Assembly (NCBI GenBank): GCA_934675575.1
Contig: CAKUQQ010000010.1
Location: 24,789 to 88,788, forward strand
DNA from: an uncultured Muribaculaceae bacterium
Lineage (GTDB): Bacteria; Bacteroidota; Bacteroidia; Bacteroidales; Muribaculaceae
Length of the DNA: 64,000 nucleotides
Direction: 5' to 3'
Below the pieces are notes generated by a model. That model ran no database searches and was not told the DNA's origin. It worked only from the letters and a program-made list of their open reading frames with translations. The translations under genes and the position numbers were made by a program. Below are positions 35,536-45,083 of the stretch, piece by piece; position 1 is the first letter of the stretch, and each line of letters opens with the position of its first letter.

Positions 35536-37671
35536 ATGACAAAAGTATTGAAGATAAGGGACTTGACCTTGCGTGACGGTCAGCAGTCCTCATTTGCCAC
35601 GCGCATGACGCAGGAGCAGATAGACCGTTGTTTGCCATACTATCCAGAAGCTGGCTTTTATGCCATGGAAGTGTGGGGTGGAGCAGTGCCCGACTCTGTG
35701 ATGCGCTATCTAAACGAAAACCCATGGACGCGACTTGAGAAGATACACGATGCCGTGGGCAACGTGTCGAAACTCACCGCCCTGTCAAGAGGCCGCAACC
35801 TCTTTGGCTACTCGCCATATACCGACGAAATAATTGACGGTTTCTGCCGCAACGCCATAAAGAGCGGACTCGGCATAATGCGTATTTTCGACGCCCTTAA
35901 CGACGTTGACAATGTTAAATCAACTGTGAAGTATGTGAAGCAGTATGGTGGCATAGCCGATTGCGCAGTGTGCTACACCGTGGACCCACGCTATCCAAAA
36001 TTGTCGTTCATGCAGAAGCTTATGGGCAAAAAGAACCCCAAGCAAGTCTTCACAGATGATTATTTCCTCGACAAAGCTATGCAAATGGCTGCACTTGGTG
36101 CCGACATGATAACCATAAAGGACATGTCGGGCTTGATTCCGCCTCACCGCATCAGCCGACTGATAAAGCTCTTCAAGCAACACATAAACTTGCCTATCGA
36201 CTTCCACACCCACTGCACGCCTGGCTATGGACTTGCTTCGGTGGTGGCAGCCATTGTGGCTGGTACCGACATTGTTGACACCAACTGCTGGTGGTTCAGC
36301 GAGGGCACTGGTGCTCCGGCACTTGAGTTGATATATGTGTTCTGCAAAAAACTTGGCGTGGAAATTGACGTGAACATGGAAGCCGTGGCTAAAATCAACG
36401 AGCAACTGCGCGGCATTCGCCATGAGCTTGAGCTGTCGGTGTTCGGCGCATCTAAGCCAGAGCCTAAGCCCTTCAACCCTCTGACCGACAAATTGCCGGC
36501 CAACGTTGAGGCTTTGTTCGACACAGCCGTGAGCGCAGTGCAGTCTGACGACTTCGCCACATTACTCGAAGCTTGTCAAAAGATAGAAGCATACTTTGGC
36601 TTCCCTGCTCCAAACAAACTGGTGCAAGAGGCTGAAATTCCAGGTGGAATGTACAGCAACATGGTGGCACAGCTCAAGCAGCTCAAAGCAAGCGAAATAT
36701 TGCCACGCGCCATGGAGTTGATACCCACAGTGCGCCTGGCTGCCGGACTGCCGCCGCTCGTGACACCAACATCGCAAATCGTGGGTGCCCAAGCTGTGAA
36801 CTGCGCCCTTGACGAAAAAGCCGGACGCCCCATGTACACCAACACAAGCATGCAGTTTGCCGGACTTGTAAAGGGTGAATATGGCCACACGCCAGTAAAG
36901 GTTGACCCGGAATTCCGCTTTAAGATTTGTGGAGTGCGCGAAGAAACGCCATACGACACATCAAAGTATAAAACACAGCCCAACCCCACCCTGCCTGAGG
37001 CTGGTGGCGTGAAGCTTGCCGAAAATGAGAAAGAGGAATTGCTGCTTGAGCTTTTCCCATCGGTTGCCAAGACTTATCTCACCAACCTTAAGAAAAAGGC
37101 CTATGAGGCCAAGCACGCTTCCGAGGCAGCAAGCACAGCCGCAGCCAGCGGCACCATTGCGGCCCAACCAATAGTTGGTTTCGCTGTAGATGCCCCTCTG
37201 CCAGGACGCGTGGTTGACATCAAGGTGAAAGTAGGACAAACTGTCAAGACCGGCGATGTTGTGGCAACACTTGAGGCCATGAAGATGCAAAACGCCATTG
37301 TGGCCGAATGTGACGGCGTGGTGCGTCAGATTCTGGTCAAGGAAGGCGATGCCATACTTGCAGGAGCACATATCATAGAAATTGCCGACTCGGCACAAGT
37401 TGGCACGCCTGCGGCTGGTAATGTCAAACCGGCAGCACAGCCAATCACTGGCTACACTGTAGATGCCCCACTGCCAGGACGCGTGGTTGACATCAAAGTG
37501 AAAGCTGGCGACAAGGTGGCTAACGGCGACACTGTTGTGGTGCTTGAGGCTATGAAGATGGAGAACACCATAACCACTTCGTGCGCTGGCACCGTGAAAC
37601 AAGTGCTCGTGTCTGTGGGCGATGCAGTGCCCGACGGCGCACATCTTGTGGAAATTGACCAAAATGCTTGA
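35536..37671 (+). CDS. Biotin-dependent carboxyltransferase (oxaloacetate decarboxylase alpha/PycB type) with two biotinyl domains
   Basis: A protein of 711 aa. Residues 1-300 form the HMGL-like TIM barrel (RDLTLRDGQQSSFATRM with the metal site, DFHTHCTPGYG with histidines) and 300-460 the conserved PYC_OADA domain, so it moves a carboxyl group between biotin and pyruvate/oxaloacetate. After an alanine-rich linker there are two tandem biotinyl domains: the first with EAMKMQN (Lys583), the second with EAMKMEN (Lys674), spaced 91 residues apart. Single-domain proteins are the norm. No beta or gamma decarboxylase subunit and no biotin carboxylase gene lies in the window. A hairpin terminator follows at 37714-37760. 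Confidence 0.93.
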   Translation: MTKVLKIRDLTLRDGQQSSFATRMTQEQIDRCLPYYPEAGFYAMEVWGGAVPDSVMRYLNENPWTRLEKIHDAVGNVSKLTALSRGRNLFGYSPYTDEIIDGFCRNAIKSGLGIMRIFDALNDVDNVKSTVKYVKQYGGIADCAVCYTVDPRYPKLSFMQKLMGKKNPKQVFTDDYFLDKAMQMAALGADMITIKDMSGLIPPHRISRLIKLFKQHINLPIDFHTHCTPGYGLASVVAAIVAGTDIVDTNCWWFSEGTGAPALELIYVFCKKLGVEIDVNMEAVAKINEQLRGIRHELELSVFGASKPEPKPFNPLTDKLPANVEALFDTAVSAVQSDDFATLLEACQKIEAYFGFPAPNKLVQEAEIPGGMYSNMVAQLKQLKASEILPRAMELIPTVRLAAGLPPLVTPTSQIVGAQAVNCALDEKAGRPMYTNTSMQFAGLVKGEYGHTPVKVDPEFRFKICGVREETPYDTSKYKTQPNPTLPEAGGVKLAENEKEELLLELFPSVAKTYLTNLKKKAYEAKHASEAASTAAASGTIAAQPIVGFAVDAPLPGRVVDIKVKVGQTVKTGDVVATLEAMKMQNAIVAECDGVVRQILVKEGDAILAGAHIIEIADSAQVGTPAAGNVKPAAQPITGYTVDAPLPGRVVDIKVKAGDKVANGDTVVVLEAMKMENTITTSCAGTVKQVLVSVGDAVPDGAHLVEIDQNA
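37186..37577 (+). repeat. Tandem repeat encoding the duplicated biotinyl domain
   Basis: Two copies offset by 273 bases (91 codons). At their start (from 37186 and from 37459) about 46 bases agree with only two or three differences, then they diverge; the middle parts are similar mainly at protein level. The linkers (GTIAAQPIVGF and NVKPAAQPITGY) are also repeated. Recent or gene-converted duplication is likely. Confidence 0.85.
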
Positions 37672-37713
37672 CCCACATAGGTCAACGCAATTTATTTCTA
37701 TAGCACAATAAAG

Positions 37714-37760
37714 TTTGGGAGTGATGCACTAATCTGCGCATCACTCCCAAATTATTTTTT
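37714..37760. terminator. Bidirectional terminator between the carboxyltransferase and GH127-type genes
   Basis: A perfect 14-base stem (37714-37727 with 37738-37751, TTTGGGAGTGATGC and its complement), 10-base loop, then TTATTTTTT. It serves the plus-strand gene and probably the converging minus-strand gene. Confidence 0.9.
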
Positions 37761-37782
37761 ACTCACATATTGCAAAAAACGG

Positions 37783-39657
37783 TTATTGCTTCATGGGCAA
37801 CCAGGTGCAAATCTTCTTGCCATTCCAGCAGTTGACCGACGAGAAGTCAATCATGCGAATCGGACCATCGGTTGTGGGCACTTCAAACTCCATTCGTGTG
37901 CCTTTAAGTGTGGGCGTCACGCGTTTTACGGCCACAATGCCATTGGTATCGGCCACCACCTGCACTGGCTTGTCAAATGAAGGGTCTGTGTTCTCGTCAC
38001 GCGCAAGCACTATTGGTCCATATTGCACGGCTTGGAAATAGCGGCCGGCAGGATTGCTGCCTTGCGTGGGAGCATTGATTAGGCGGCACTTCATGTCGAA
38101 TGTGACCTCAATTTTGTCAGCACGTTTCCACTTGCGCTTCAAGTTGAGATATTGGCCGGCAACCACATTGTCCACGGCCTTGCCATTAACCTTGACAATA
38201 GTGTTTTCGCTCCATAGAGGCATGTGCAGCTTGATGGTGAACGATTCGGTTTTTGCAGGATTAACGGTTATTGTAGTCACATTCGAGAGTGGAAATGTGG
38301 TGGCTATGTCGAGCTTCACAGGGTTGCCTTTTGGTGACGATGCAGTGGCTTGCGCAGCGTTATACAGATTTACAACCGGGCCTTGCTTCGACTGCATGAC
38401 TGCCACAAACGGAATGTAGGCCAAGCCCATTGGGCCATTTAGGTTGCAGCATGTCACTGGAAGTCCATCAAATTTCCAGCCCCACCCCTGGTTTGTCACT
38501 TTCTCGCCGTTAAGCAGATTCACATAGCTGAATCCGTCACCCGACGGCTTCATGGCTCCAAGCAATCCGTTATAGATGTATTTTTCTATGTAGTCAACAG
38601 CAAGCGGAGTGCCTGTGATACGCAAAATCTGGCTGCAAAGCTTCTCCCAAGTGATGCCGATGCAGGTTTCCATCATGCGCTTTATGTTAGGATTAGTTTG
38701 CTCAAACTTGGTGTCGTCCCAGGCCTCACCTGCCCAGTCGGGGAAATAAGGTTGGTCACCGCCGGCATTGCCCACTATGGTTATCTCGCGGTCAATCACG
38801 TTGTGAAACAGGTTCATGAAGCTCGTCTTCCACTTCGGGTCGCCTGTCACTCGATAATATTCAGTCAGCCCCTCAAACACCGACATCATCTCGTAGGCCT
38901 TGGGGTAAGGAAGAGCCATTTGTCGAGGCAACACGTTGTCTATGGCTTGCTGAAATATATTTGACCCTTGACAACCGCCATGATTCACAATATAGGTAGC
39001 AAAGTCAAGAAAACGCTTGTCGGCTGTCATCTTATAAAGCCTCATAAACGGTTCGAGGAGCGACGATGACTCTATTTTGTTGGCGCTCCACCCAAGAGTG
39101 TTGATGTCGGTCTTAGGAGCTTCGCCCACCAGGTCTATTATGTTGAGAGCCTCACGCTTCATTGCATCAAGCACAGCTGGGTCGGCCTCCACCTGAGTGT
39201 AGTATTCATGCAGTCCGAGCAACACATATTTGCGCTCCCACATGTCACCGCCGTTCACATCGGGCTGCTTTTCCACAGGGTCACAACTTATGCTGCCGTT
39301 GGAGCGTGTGGTGGTCAGCAAGTCCTCTACTGTGGCATGGAGTATTCGCTTCAACTCCGGGTCGTGGGTGTAGCGATAATACATGGCACCAGAGCGCACA
39401 GCCTTGCCCCACATCTCACCCAATGCGAATTGCGGCCGTCCGTTGCGAAAAAAATCCACAAGCTTGCCGTATGGCAACACACCTTTGTTCCAGTGGGTGA
39501 TGTTGTTTTGAATGTCGTTCTCAAAATATCCGGAAAGTTTTATGCTTCCGGCTGGCAGTGGCGTGAACACGTCGTTCACCTTCAATGGTGCTGTCTGGGC
39601 ACTCGCCGACATGGCAGAAACCACAGCCACGCAGCACATTGCAATAAATTTGTTCAT
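37783..39657 (-). CDS. Secreted GH127-type (DUF1680) glycoside hydrolase
   Basis: A protein of 624 aa with a signal peptide (MNKFIAMCCVAVVSAMSASAQ). The alpha/alpha-barrel has EMWGKAVRSGAMYYRYTHDPEL, a METCIGITWEKLCSQI segment and LPVTCCNLNGPMGLAY; paired cysteines in the last are part of the zinc/cysteine nucleophile site of family 127 beta-L-arabinofuranosidases. A beta-sandwich follows. The exact activity in this family (GH127, 142 or 146) cannot be told. It stands alone, not in a PUL: no SusC/SusD lies nearby. A -7-like TAAATTTG (minus, 39708-39715) lies 51 bases upstream. Confidence 0.87.
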   Translation of the reverse strand: MNKFIAMCCVAVVSAMSASAQTAPLKVNDVFTPLPAGSIKLSGYFENDIQNNITHWNKGVLPYGKLVDFFRNGRPQFALGEMWGKAVRSGAMYYRYTHDPELKRILHATVEDLLTTTRSNGSISCDPVEKQPDVNGGDMWERKYVLLGLHEYYTQVEADPAVLDAMKREALNIIDLVGEAPKTDINTLGWSANKIESSSLLEPFMRLYKMTADKRFLDFATYIVNHGGCQGSNIFQQAIDNVLPRQMALPYPKAYEMMSVFEGLTEYYRVTGDPKWKTSFMNLFHNVIDREITIVGNAGGDQPYFPDWAGEAWDDTKFEQTNPNIKRMMETCIGITWEKLCSQILRITGTPLAVDYIEKYIYNGLLGAMKPSGDGFSYVNLLNGEKVTNQGWGWKFDGLPVTCCNLNGPMGLAYIPFVAVMQSKQGPVVNLYNAAQATASSPKGNPVKLDIATTFPLSNVTTITVNPAKTESFTIKLHMPLWSENTIVKVNGKAVDNVVAGQYLNLKRKWKRADKIEVTFDMKCRLINAPTQGSNPAGRYFQAVQYGPIVLARDENTDPSFDKPVQVVADTNGIVAVKRVTPTLKGTRMEFEVPTTDGPIRMIDFSSVNCWNGKKICTWLPMKQ

Positions 39658-39788
39658 GTCAATGGAAGTTTTCGTTAAAAATATTATTGTCTATATGCAA
39701 ATTTAAGTCAAACCGCAGACATTAGCAAATCTGGCTTTTTCCACCACACCGACATCTGTATGACATGCAATCTTTCAATGCCCAGTTG

Positions 39789-40754
39789 TCAGAACATAAA
39801 CAACATGTCAAGCGAAGGTGATGTCTTGTCTGTGAGAATCCCTCTCTTTCTGGCAAGCTTCAGGCACTCTCCCATTTTGCTCACGTCAGTTTTCACTTTC
39901 CATATCACGGCGTTGTCCTTGGTGCAATACGCCATTTCACCCTTGTCGTTCAAGCCGAAGTATCTTCCGCCATCATCGTCACCCAAAGTGAACGCTTGCT
40001 CCCAACCCTTACGGCCAACAATCTCAGCTTTCCCTTTCTCAAATTTATAGCTCTCCACTTTGCCGTTTTTATTAATCACCGACAGTATCATAGCCGACGT
40101 TGACCCAACGAACACCTTGATTTTGCGTCCATTGTCAGCTGTGAGCGAGAAAACACGGTCTGGTCCGTTTACGTTTATCGTGAATGTAAGATTGTCAGCA
40201 AGTTTACTGTTATAGACTTTCCATTGGCCTTGTGAGTGCAACCAGTCGAAAAACTCCTTAGTTATTTCCTTTCTGCTGTAATCTTTTTTCTCTTCTGGGC
40301 TGAAATTAACAGGCTTATTATCGAGCGTGCAATAGTTGTTGTTCCATGCCAAACTACGTCCTATCATGAAATAATGCTTCTCCGTGCGAATTGAGTCGCC
40401 AGCCTCAATTCCATCTATGGTTTTCTTCCGTTTTATGACCTTGTCCTGCATCTCAAGGCTATCGATTGTCAGGTATAACCAGTTTATGTATGTGCAAGTG
40501 GTTTTCTTGCCACCAATCACAAGTATGGTGCGCAACGAGTCAGTTTCTTTAAGCACACCCAGAGAGTCAAACTCGTCTTTTGGAGTAGATGGATTGGTGC
40601 GTACGCACGACAACTCGGCATCACGTGGAGCCTTGTCACTGGCAGGGAAAGCATTGGTGAACTTCAACCGTTGAACCACCGTGCCACCGGCATAACAGCA
40701 CACAGCGACCGAAAGAGCCACCAAGCTAATCACAAAATAGATGATTTTTCTCAT
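39789..40754 (-). CDS. Hypothetical exported protein
   Basis: A protein of 321 aa with a signal peptide (hydrophobic residues 5-22, ending CCYAG). The mature part is mixed alpha/beta and charged, with several KxGKVESY- and FVGSTS-type strands and four cysteines. I recognise no family. It is isolated on the minus strand, between the GH127-type gene and the flippase gene. A periplasmic location is all that can be inferred. Confidence 0.65.
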   Translation of the reverse strand: MRKIIYFVISLVALSVAVCCYAGGTVVQRLKFTNAFPASDKAPRDAELSCVRTNPSTPKDEFDSLGVLKETDSLRTILVIGGKKTTCTYINWLYLTIDSLEMQDKVIKRKKTIDGIEAGDSIRTEKHYFMIGRSLAWNNNYCTLDNKPVNFSPEEKKDYSRKEITKEFFDWLHSQGQWKVYNSKLADNLTFTINVNGPDRVFSLTADNGRKIKVFVGSTSAMILSVINKNGKVESYKFEKGKAEIVGRKGWEQAFTLGDDDGGRYFGLNDKGEMAYCTKDNAVIWKVKTDVSKMGECLKLARKRGILTDKTSPSLDMLFMF

Positions 40755-40886
40755 TCGTTTTTAAGACAATTATGTTTTATATAAACATTTCCAATCGTAA
40801 AAGTACAACATTCCTCCCACCCTCCAAAATTTCACACACAACGGTCCACCAAAAAGCCTGATTTTAATCTTTTGGGCATTTATTGA

Positions 40887-40915
40887 TTGAAATAATTTAA
40901 TTAGCCGTAACTTTG
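40887..40915 (+). promoter_or_regulatory. Promoter of the flippase/GT32 pair
   Basis: TTG (40887-40889), 18 bases, TAACTTTG (40908-40915). A leader of about 95 bases precedes the GTG start at 41019. It lies in the 264-base divergent gap. Confidence 0.6.
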
Positions 40916-41018
40916 CAGAATGACAATGTGTGACTTTTGTTGACTCATTGTTGGCTCGCCTGCACTCATGGATTCTGGTGGCAGGAGTATAATTATGTAA
41001 AACAACAAACAGGATATT

Positions 41019-42557
41019 GTGACCAATCAGGCATCATTAAATAACAAACGCATTGCAAAAAATACATTGTTTTTGTATTTTAGAATGTTGTTTATGATGC
41101 TTATCTCCCTATATACCAACCGCATCGTGCTTGATAAACTTGGCGTGACGGACTTTGGCATATATAACGTGGTAGGCGGAATAGTGGTTATGCTCGGCTT
41201 CCTTAGTGGCTGCATGAGTAATTCTGTGCAGCGTTATTTGTCGTATGAGATAGGCAGAGGCGACAATGAGCGTGTTGGCCGCGTATTTAATGTGTCACTT
41301 ATGGTGCACGTGTGCATTGCAGTATTGGTGCTTATCGCCATGGAATGTGGTGGCTTATGGTATTTGAACAACTATATCAACATTCCTGCTTCACGCATGG
41401 ACGCGGCCAACTGGGCTTTTCAGTGCTCGTTGTTTGCCACATTGGTGACCATATTGCAGGTGCCATATAATGCAATCATAATTTCAAAAGAAAAAATGGA
41501 CGTTTTTGCCTACATATCAATTTTGGAGGCAACGTTCAAATTGTTGATTGTGTATGTCTTAGCAATTTCCGCCTTCGATAAGCTGAAACTTTATAGTGTG
41601 CTTATAGCCTTGGTGACATTGGGTGTATTGCTCATGTATCAGCTGTATTGCAAAAGAAAATTTGCCGAGACAAAATTGCATTTCACCAAGGACTGGGCTT
41701 TGTTCAAAGAATTGGTGAGTTTCTCCGGTTGGAATATGCTTAGCGAAGTGGCATGGACATTCACTGGGCCTGGAGTAAATTTGATTCTTAATTCTTTTTA
41801 TGGCCCTGTGGTCAATGCTGCGCGAGGCTTGGCCGAGCAGGTCAACAGTGCCGTGTCGCGATTTGTGGCTAATTTCCAGACGGCAGTAAACCCTCAACTC
41901 ATAAAACTTTATGCGACAGATGAAATTCAGGAGATGAAAAGACTTCTTTTCAGGAGCACGCGTTATTCGTTCTTCCTGCTTTATGGATTGTCGTTGCCAT
42001 TGATTTTGGAGATGGATTATGTGTTGCACTTGTGGCTGAAAGAAGTGCCGCAATACACCACTGAGTTTTGCCAGTTGATTTTGATTTGCTCGTTGGTGTC
42101 GGTGACATCTACACTTTTGCCAAGAATTGCATGGGCCTATGGAAAAATAAAGAAGTACCAGATTGTGGTTTCTGCCGTGCTGTTTCTTAATTTCCCACTC
42201 TCGTATTCCGTGTTGGTGTTTGGCATGTCACCACTGGCCACTGTGTATGTGGCCATAGCAATTCAGGTGGCTGTTATTTGGGTTCGCTTATATTTGGTGG
42301 AAAAAATGGTGGATTTGCCACAGATGCAGTATTTCAGAGAAGTGTTGCTACGGGTGCTGGCTGTGGCGGCAGTGTCGCTGGTGTTGCCTCTTATTATACA
42401 ACGCTTGGTTAGTGACAACTTTCTGGGGTTTGTCTGCGTGGCATCTGTGTCGGTTTTAAGCGTGTGCATTTCGTCTTACTTTGTGGGAATGAACAAAGAG
42501 GAAAGGTCTTTCATTTTGAGCTTCATCAAAAAACGATTGCACAAGGGAGATTGCTGA
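41019..42557 (+). CDS. Wzx-like polysaccharide/lipid flippase (MOP superfamily)
   Basis: A protein of 512 aa with about 12-14 membrane segments. The N-terminus NNKRIAKNTLFLYFRMLFMM and the next loops match bacterial lipopolysaccharide/O-antigen flippases that carry undecaprenyl-linked glycans across the inner membrane. The start codon is GTG; no ATG fits. The start of a GT32 gene lies 82 bases downstream on the same strand, so the two make a small glycan locus. It lies 31 kb from the Wza/Wzc operon, which has no flippase of its own. AT-rich compared with its flanks. Confidence 0.9.
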   Translation: MTNQASLNNKRIAKNTLFLYFRMLFMMLISLYTNRIVLDKLGVTDFGIYNVVGGIVVMLGFLSGCMSNSVQRYLSYEIGRGDNERVGRVFNVSLMVHVCIAVLVLIAMECGGLWYLNNYINIPASRMDAANWAFQCSLFATLVTILQVPYNAIIISKEKMDVFAYISILEATFKLLIVYVLAISAFDKLKLYSVLIALVTLGVLLMYQLYCKRKFAETKLHFTKDWALFKELVSFSGWNMLSEVAWTFTGPGVNLILNSFYGPVVNAARGLAEQVNSAVSRFVANFQTAVNPQLIKLYATDEIQEMKRLLFRSTRYSFFLLYGLSLPLILEMDYVLHLWLKEVPQYTTEFCQLILICSLVSVTSTLLPRIAWAYGKIKKYQIVVSAVLFLNFPLSYSVLVFGMSPLATVYVAIAIQVAVIWVRLYLVEKMVDLPQMQYFREVLLRVLAVAAVSLVLPLIIQRLVSDNFLGFVCVASVSVLSVCISSYFVGMNKEERSFILSFIKKRLHKGDC

Positions 42558-42639
42558 ATTTGTCATATGAGGATTCTTGCCACAGTGGCAGGACAATAAT
42601 GCGGCTGCAAATGCGTTATTAAAGAAAAATGTTGACTGC

Positions 42640-43374
42640 ATGACACCAAAAATCATTCATTATTGCTGGTTTGGCGGAAATCCTTTGCCTGATAGCGCAA
42701 AGGCGTGCATAGCCTCATGGCGTAAGATACTTCCGGATTATGAAATTAAGGAATGGAATGAATCGAATTTTGATGTGCATGCCAATGCTTATGTAGAGGA
42801 AGCCTACCGCTTGCGAAAGTATGCATTCGTTAGCGATTATGCCAGATTTTGGGTTTTGTATAAATATGGCGGTATTTATTTTGACATTGATGTAGAAGTT
42901 CTGAAGCCTCTTGACGACATAGTGGCGCGCGGTCCGTTTATGGGACAAGAGGACATGAGCGGCACCGATATAGGTTTTATGGTAGCATCGGGATTGGGCA
43001 TGGGCAGTTGTGCCGGTCAGCCTTTACTTAAAAAGGTTATTGACAGCTACAATAAGATGCACTATGTGACTGCACTTGGCAAAACCACAGGCACAAATGT
43101 TGCCATAACGACTAAAATAATGGAGGCTGAAGGATATGAACCCTTGGATAGCGGTCTGTTGAAATGCTGTGGCGTGTATATCTATCCTGTGGATTATTTT
43201 GACCCTATGAATTTTCAAACACGAGAGGTGCATATCACTGCAAACACAAGAACTTTTCATCATTATGCTGAAAGTTGGGTTACGAGAGACCCTTCTTTTT
43301 TCAGAAAGCTGTGCGACAAGCTAAGGCGTATCTATGTTCGTCACTTTGTGGCATTGCGGCGGGTTATAAGGTGA
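42640..43374 (+). CDS. Family 32 glycosyltransferase (capsular/mannosyl transferase type)
   Basis: A protein of 244 aa. It begins MTPKIIHYCWFGGNPLPDSA, the GT32 opening, and has LYKYGGIYFDIDVEVL, whose D-x-D binds the metal and sugar nucleotide. I start at the ATG at 42640; an upstream in-frame start adds 21 residues unlike the family. It is soluble or peripherally attached by the basic C-terminus (RRIYVRHFVALRR). The donor sugar is unknown. It follows the flippase gene on the same strand. Confidence 0.92.
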   Translation: MTPKIIHYCWFGGNPLPDSAKACIASWRKILPDYEIKEWNESNFDVHANAYVEEAYRLRKYAFVSDYARFWVLYKYGGIYFDIDVEVLKPLDDIVARGPFMGQEDMSGTDIGFMVASGLGMGSCAGQPLLKKVIDSYNKMHYVTALGKTTGTNVAITTKIMEAEGYEPLDSGLLKCCGVYIYPVDYFDPMNFQTREVHITANTRTFHHYAESWVTRDPSFFRKLCDKLRRIYVRHFVALRRVIR

Positions 43375-43442
43375 AAATGTGTCCATTCAAAATGGGAGTG
43401 AAAAATGTGTGGTGGCGTGAGCCGTTCACAACGAATTTTGCG

Positions 43443-43450
43443 TAACTTTG
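43443..43450 (+). promoter_or_regulatory. -7 element upstream of the FprA-type gene
   Basis: TAACTTTG, exact -7 consensus, 36 bases before the ATG at 43487. No clear -33 TTTG. Confidence 0.55.
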
Positions 43451-43486
43451 TGATTGAAAGTTACAAATTTGGTTTATATCTAAATC

Positions 43487-44677
43487 ATGGGGAAGAAAAT
43501 AACTGATAAAGTTACGTGGGTAGGAAAAGTTGACTGGGAATTGAAACGTTTTCATGGCGATGAGCTGTCAACGAGCCGTGGCTCAAGCTACAATGCCTAT
43601 CTCGTGCGTGATGAGAAAGTGGCTCTTATCGACACTGTGTGGAAACCATACGACAAGGAGTTTGTGAGCCGGCTCAAACAGGAGATTGACTTGAAGCAGA
43701 TTGACTACATTGTGATGAACCACAATGAGATTGACCACAGCGGCGCGCTCCCTGAGCTGATGCGCGAAATTCCAAGCACCCCTATTTATTGCACAAAGAA
43801 GGGCGAGGCAATCATAAGAGGACACTATCACGAGGATTGGAACTTTGTGACGGTGAAAACTGGCGACACGCTGTCGCTTGGCCACACCACACTGACGTTT
43901 GTGGAGGCTCCCATGCTTCATTGGCCCGACACCATGGTCACTTATATGGACAGCGACCAGATATTGTTCTCTAACGATATATTTGGGCAGCATTATGCCT
44001 CGGAGTCGCTCTATGACGATGCGGTGGAGCACGCCGACCTCATGCGCGAGGCCGAGAAATATTATGCCAACATCATCAACCTATACAGTCCGCTGGCAGC
44101 ACGTAAAATCAACGAACTGCTGAAACTCAACTTGCCAATCAAAATGATTTGCCCAAGTCACGGTGTAATTTGGAAGACCAATCCGTCGGCCATTGTGGAG
44201 CAATATTTGAAATGGGCTGATGCTTATCAGGAAAACCAGATTACCATAGTTTACGACACCATGTGGCAGTCCACGCGCCTTATGGCTGAGGCTATAGCAC
44301 AGGGAATAGAGGAGCAAGACCATGATGTGACGGTGAAGGTGATGAACGCTTCAAAAGATGACAAAAACGATATATTGACCGAGATTTTCCAATCGAAAGC
44401 AGTGCTTGTCGGCTCACCTACCATCAACTATGGATATTCGTTTGCCATAGCCGGCTTGCTCGAAATGGCAAAAGGATTGAAGTTCAAGAAGAAAAAGGCA
44501 GCCGCATTTGGTTCTTATGGCTGGAGCGGAGAGGCTTCCAAGCAAATTGCCGCTCACTTGGCAGAGGCCGGATTTGAAGTGGTTGACGAAGGTGTGAAAC
44601 TGCTGTGGGTGCCTGACGAAGATGGGCTGAAACAGTGCGTTGAATATGGAAAAAGGTTTGCCGACGCTGTGAAATAG
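43487..44677 (+). CDS. fprA: FprA-family A-type flavodiiron protein
   Basis: A protein of 396 aa. A metallo-beta-lactamase-like N-terminal domain holds the diiron site, with HNEIDH (His79, Glu81, Asp83, His84), and a flavodoxin domain starts at about residue 250 (IVYDTMWQSTRLMAEAI). The enzyme reduces oxygen to water (or nitric oxide) using electrons from rubredoxin, protecting an anaerobe. A rubredoxin gene follows 62 bases downstream. It has no rubredoxin domain of its own. Confidence 0.95.
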   Translation: MGKKITDKVTWVGKVDWELKRFHGDELSTSRGSSYNAYLVRDEKVALIDTVWKPYDKEFVSRLKQEIDLKQIDYIVMNHNEIDHSGALPELMREIPSTPIYCTKKGEAIIRGHYHEDWNFVTVKTGDTLSLGHTTLTFVEAPMLHWPDTMVTYMDSDQILFSNDIFGQHYASESLYDDAVEHADLMREAEKYYANIINLYSPLAARKINELLKLNLPIKMICPSHGVIWKTNPSAIVEQYLKWADAYQENQITIVYDTMWQSTRLMAEAIAQGIEEQDHDVTVKVMNASKDDKNDILTEIFQSKAVLVGSPTINYGYSFAIAGLLEMAKGLKFKKKKAAAFGSYGWSGEASKQIAAHLAEAGFEVVDEGVKLLWVPDEDGLKQCVEYGKRFADAVK

Positions 44678-44739
44678 AGGCAGTGGCGGCCAATCATAAT
44701 TCACTATTTTTATTAACTATCTAAACACTTATCTTTACT

Positions 44740-44901
44740 ATGAAAAAGTACCAATGCGACACATGCGGCTATGTGTATGAACCGGAGTTGGGCGACCCCG
44801 ACAACGGCATAGCCCCGGGAACTTCTTTTGAGTCGCTTCCAGATGATTGGACTTGTCCGATTTGCGGAGCTGATAAAAGTAGTTTCAGTGAAATGGACTG
44901 A
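44740..44901 (+). CDS. rub: Rubredoxin
   Basis: A protein of 53 aa, the exact size of small rubredoxins. Two CxxC knuckles, CDTCG (Cys6, Cys9) and CPICG (Cys39, Cys42), bind one iron; the [18 protein letters not shown] loop is standard. It passes electrons to the flavodiiron protein encoded 62 bases upstream. A terminator follows. Confidence 0.96.
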   Translation: MKKYQCDTCGYVYEPELGDPDNGIAPGTSFESLPDDWTCPICGADKSSFSEMD

Positions 44902-44947
44902 TACCTGAACGGGTAAAACGGCAGCGCATGTAGCTGCTGGTTAAAGA

Positions 44948-44986
44948 AAATGTCGGCAGCGCGCAGTGCATTGCCGACATTTTTAT
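44948..44986 (+). terminator. Terminator after rubredoxin
   Basis: AAATGTCGGCA (44948-44958) pairs with TGCCGACATTT (44972-44982), 13-base loop, then TTTATTT. Confidence 0.8.
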
Positions 44987-45083
44987 TTGTCTATGTTCTT
45001 TTTCAATTAAAGTCTTTCTTGCTGAGAGGCGGTGCGTTTGGCCGAATCGCCAGAACGAGAGTCTAATGCCTTTGCAGCGGCTG

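Noticed and set aside
35536..37671. A sodium-pumping oxaloacetate decarboxylase operon
   Set aside because: Only the alpha-type subunit is present; no beta or gamma membrane subunit lies on either side.
37783..39657. GH127-type gene as part of a SusC/SusD utilisation locus
   Set aside because: No susC, susD or regulator gene lies within the window near it; it appears to be a stand-alone hydrolase.
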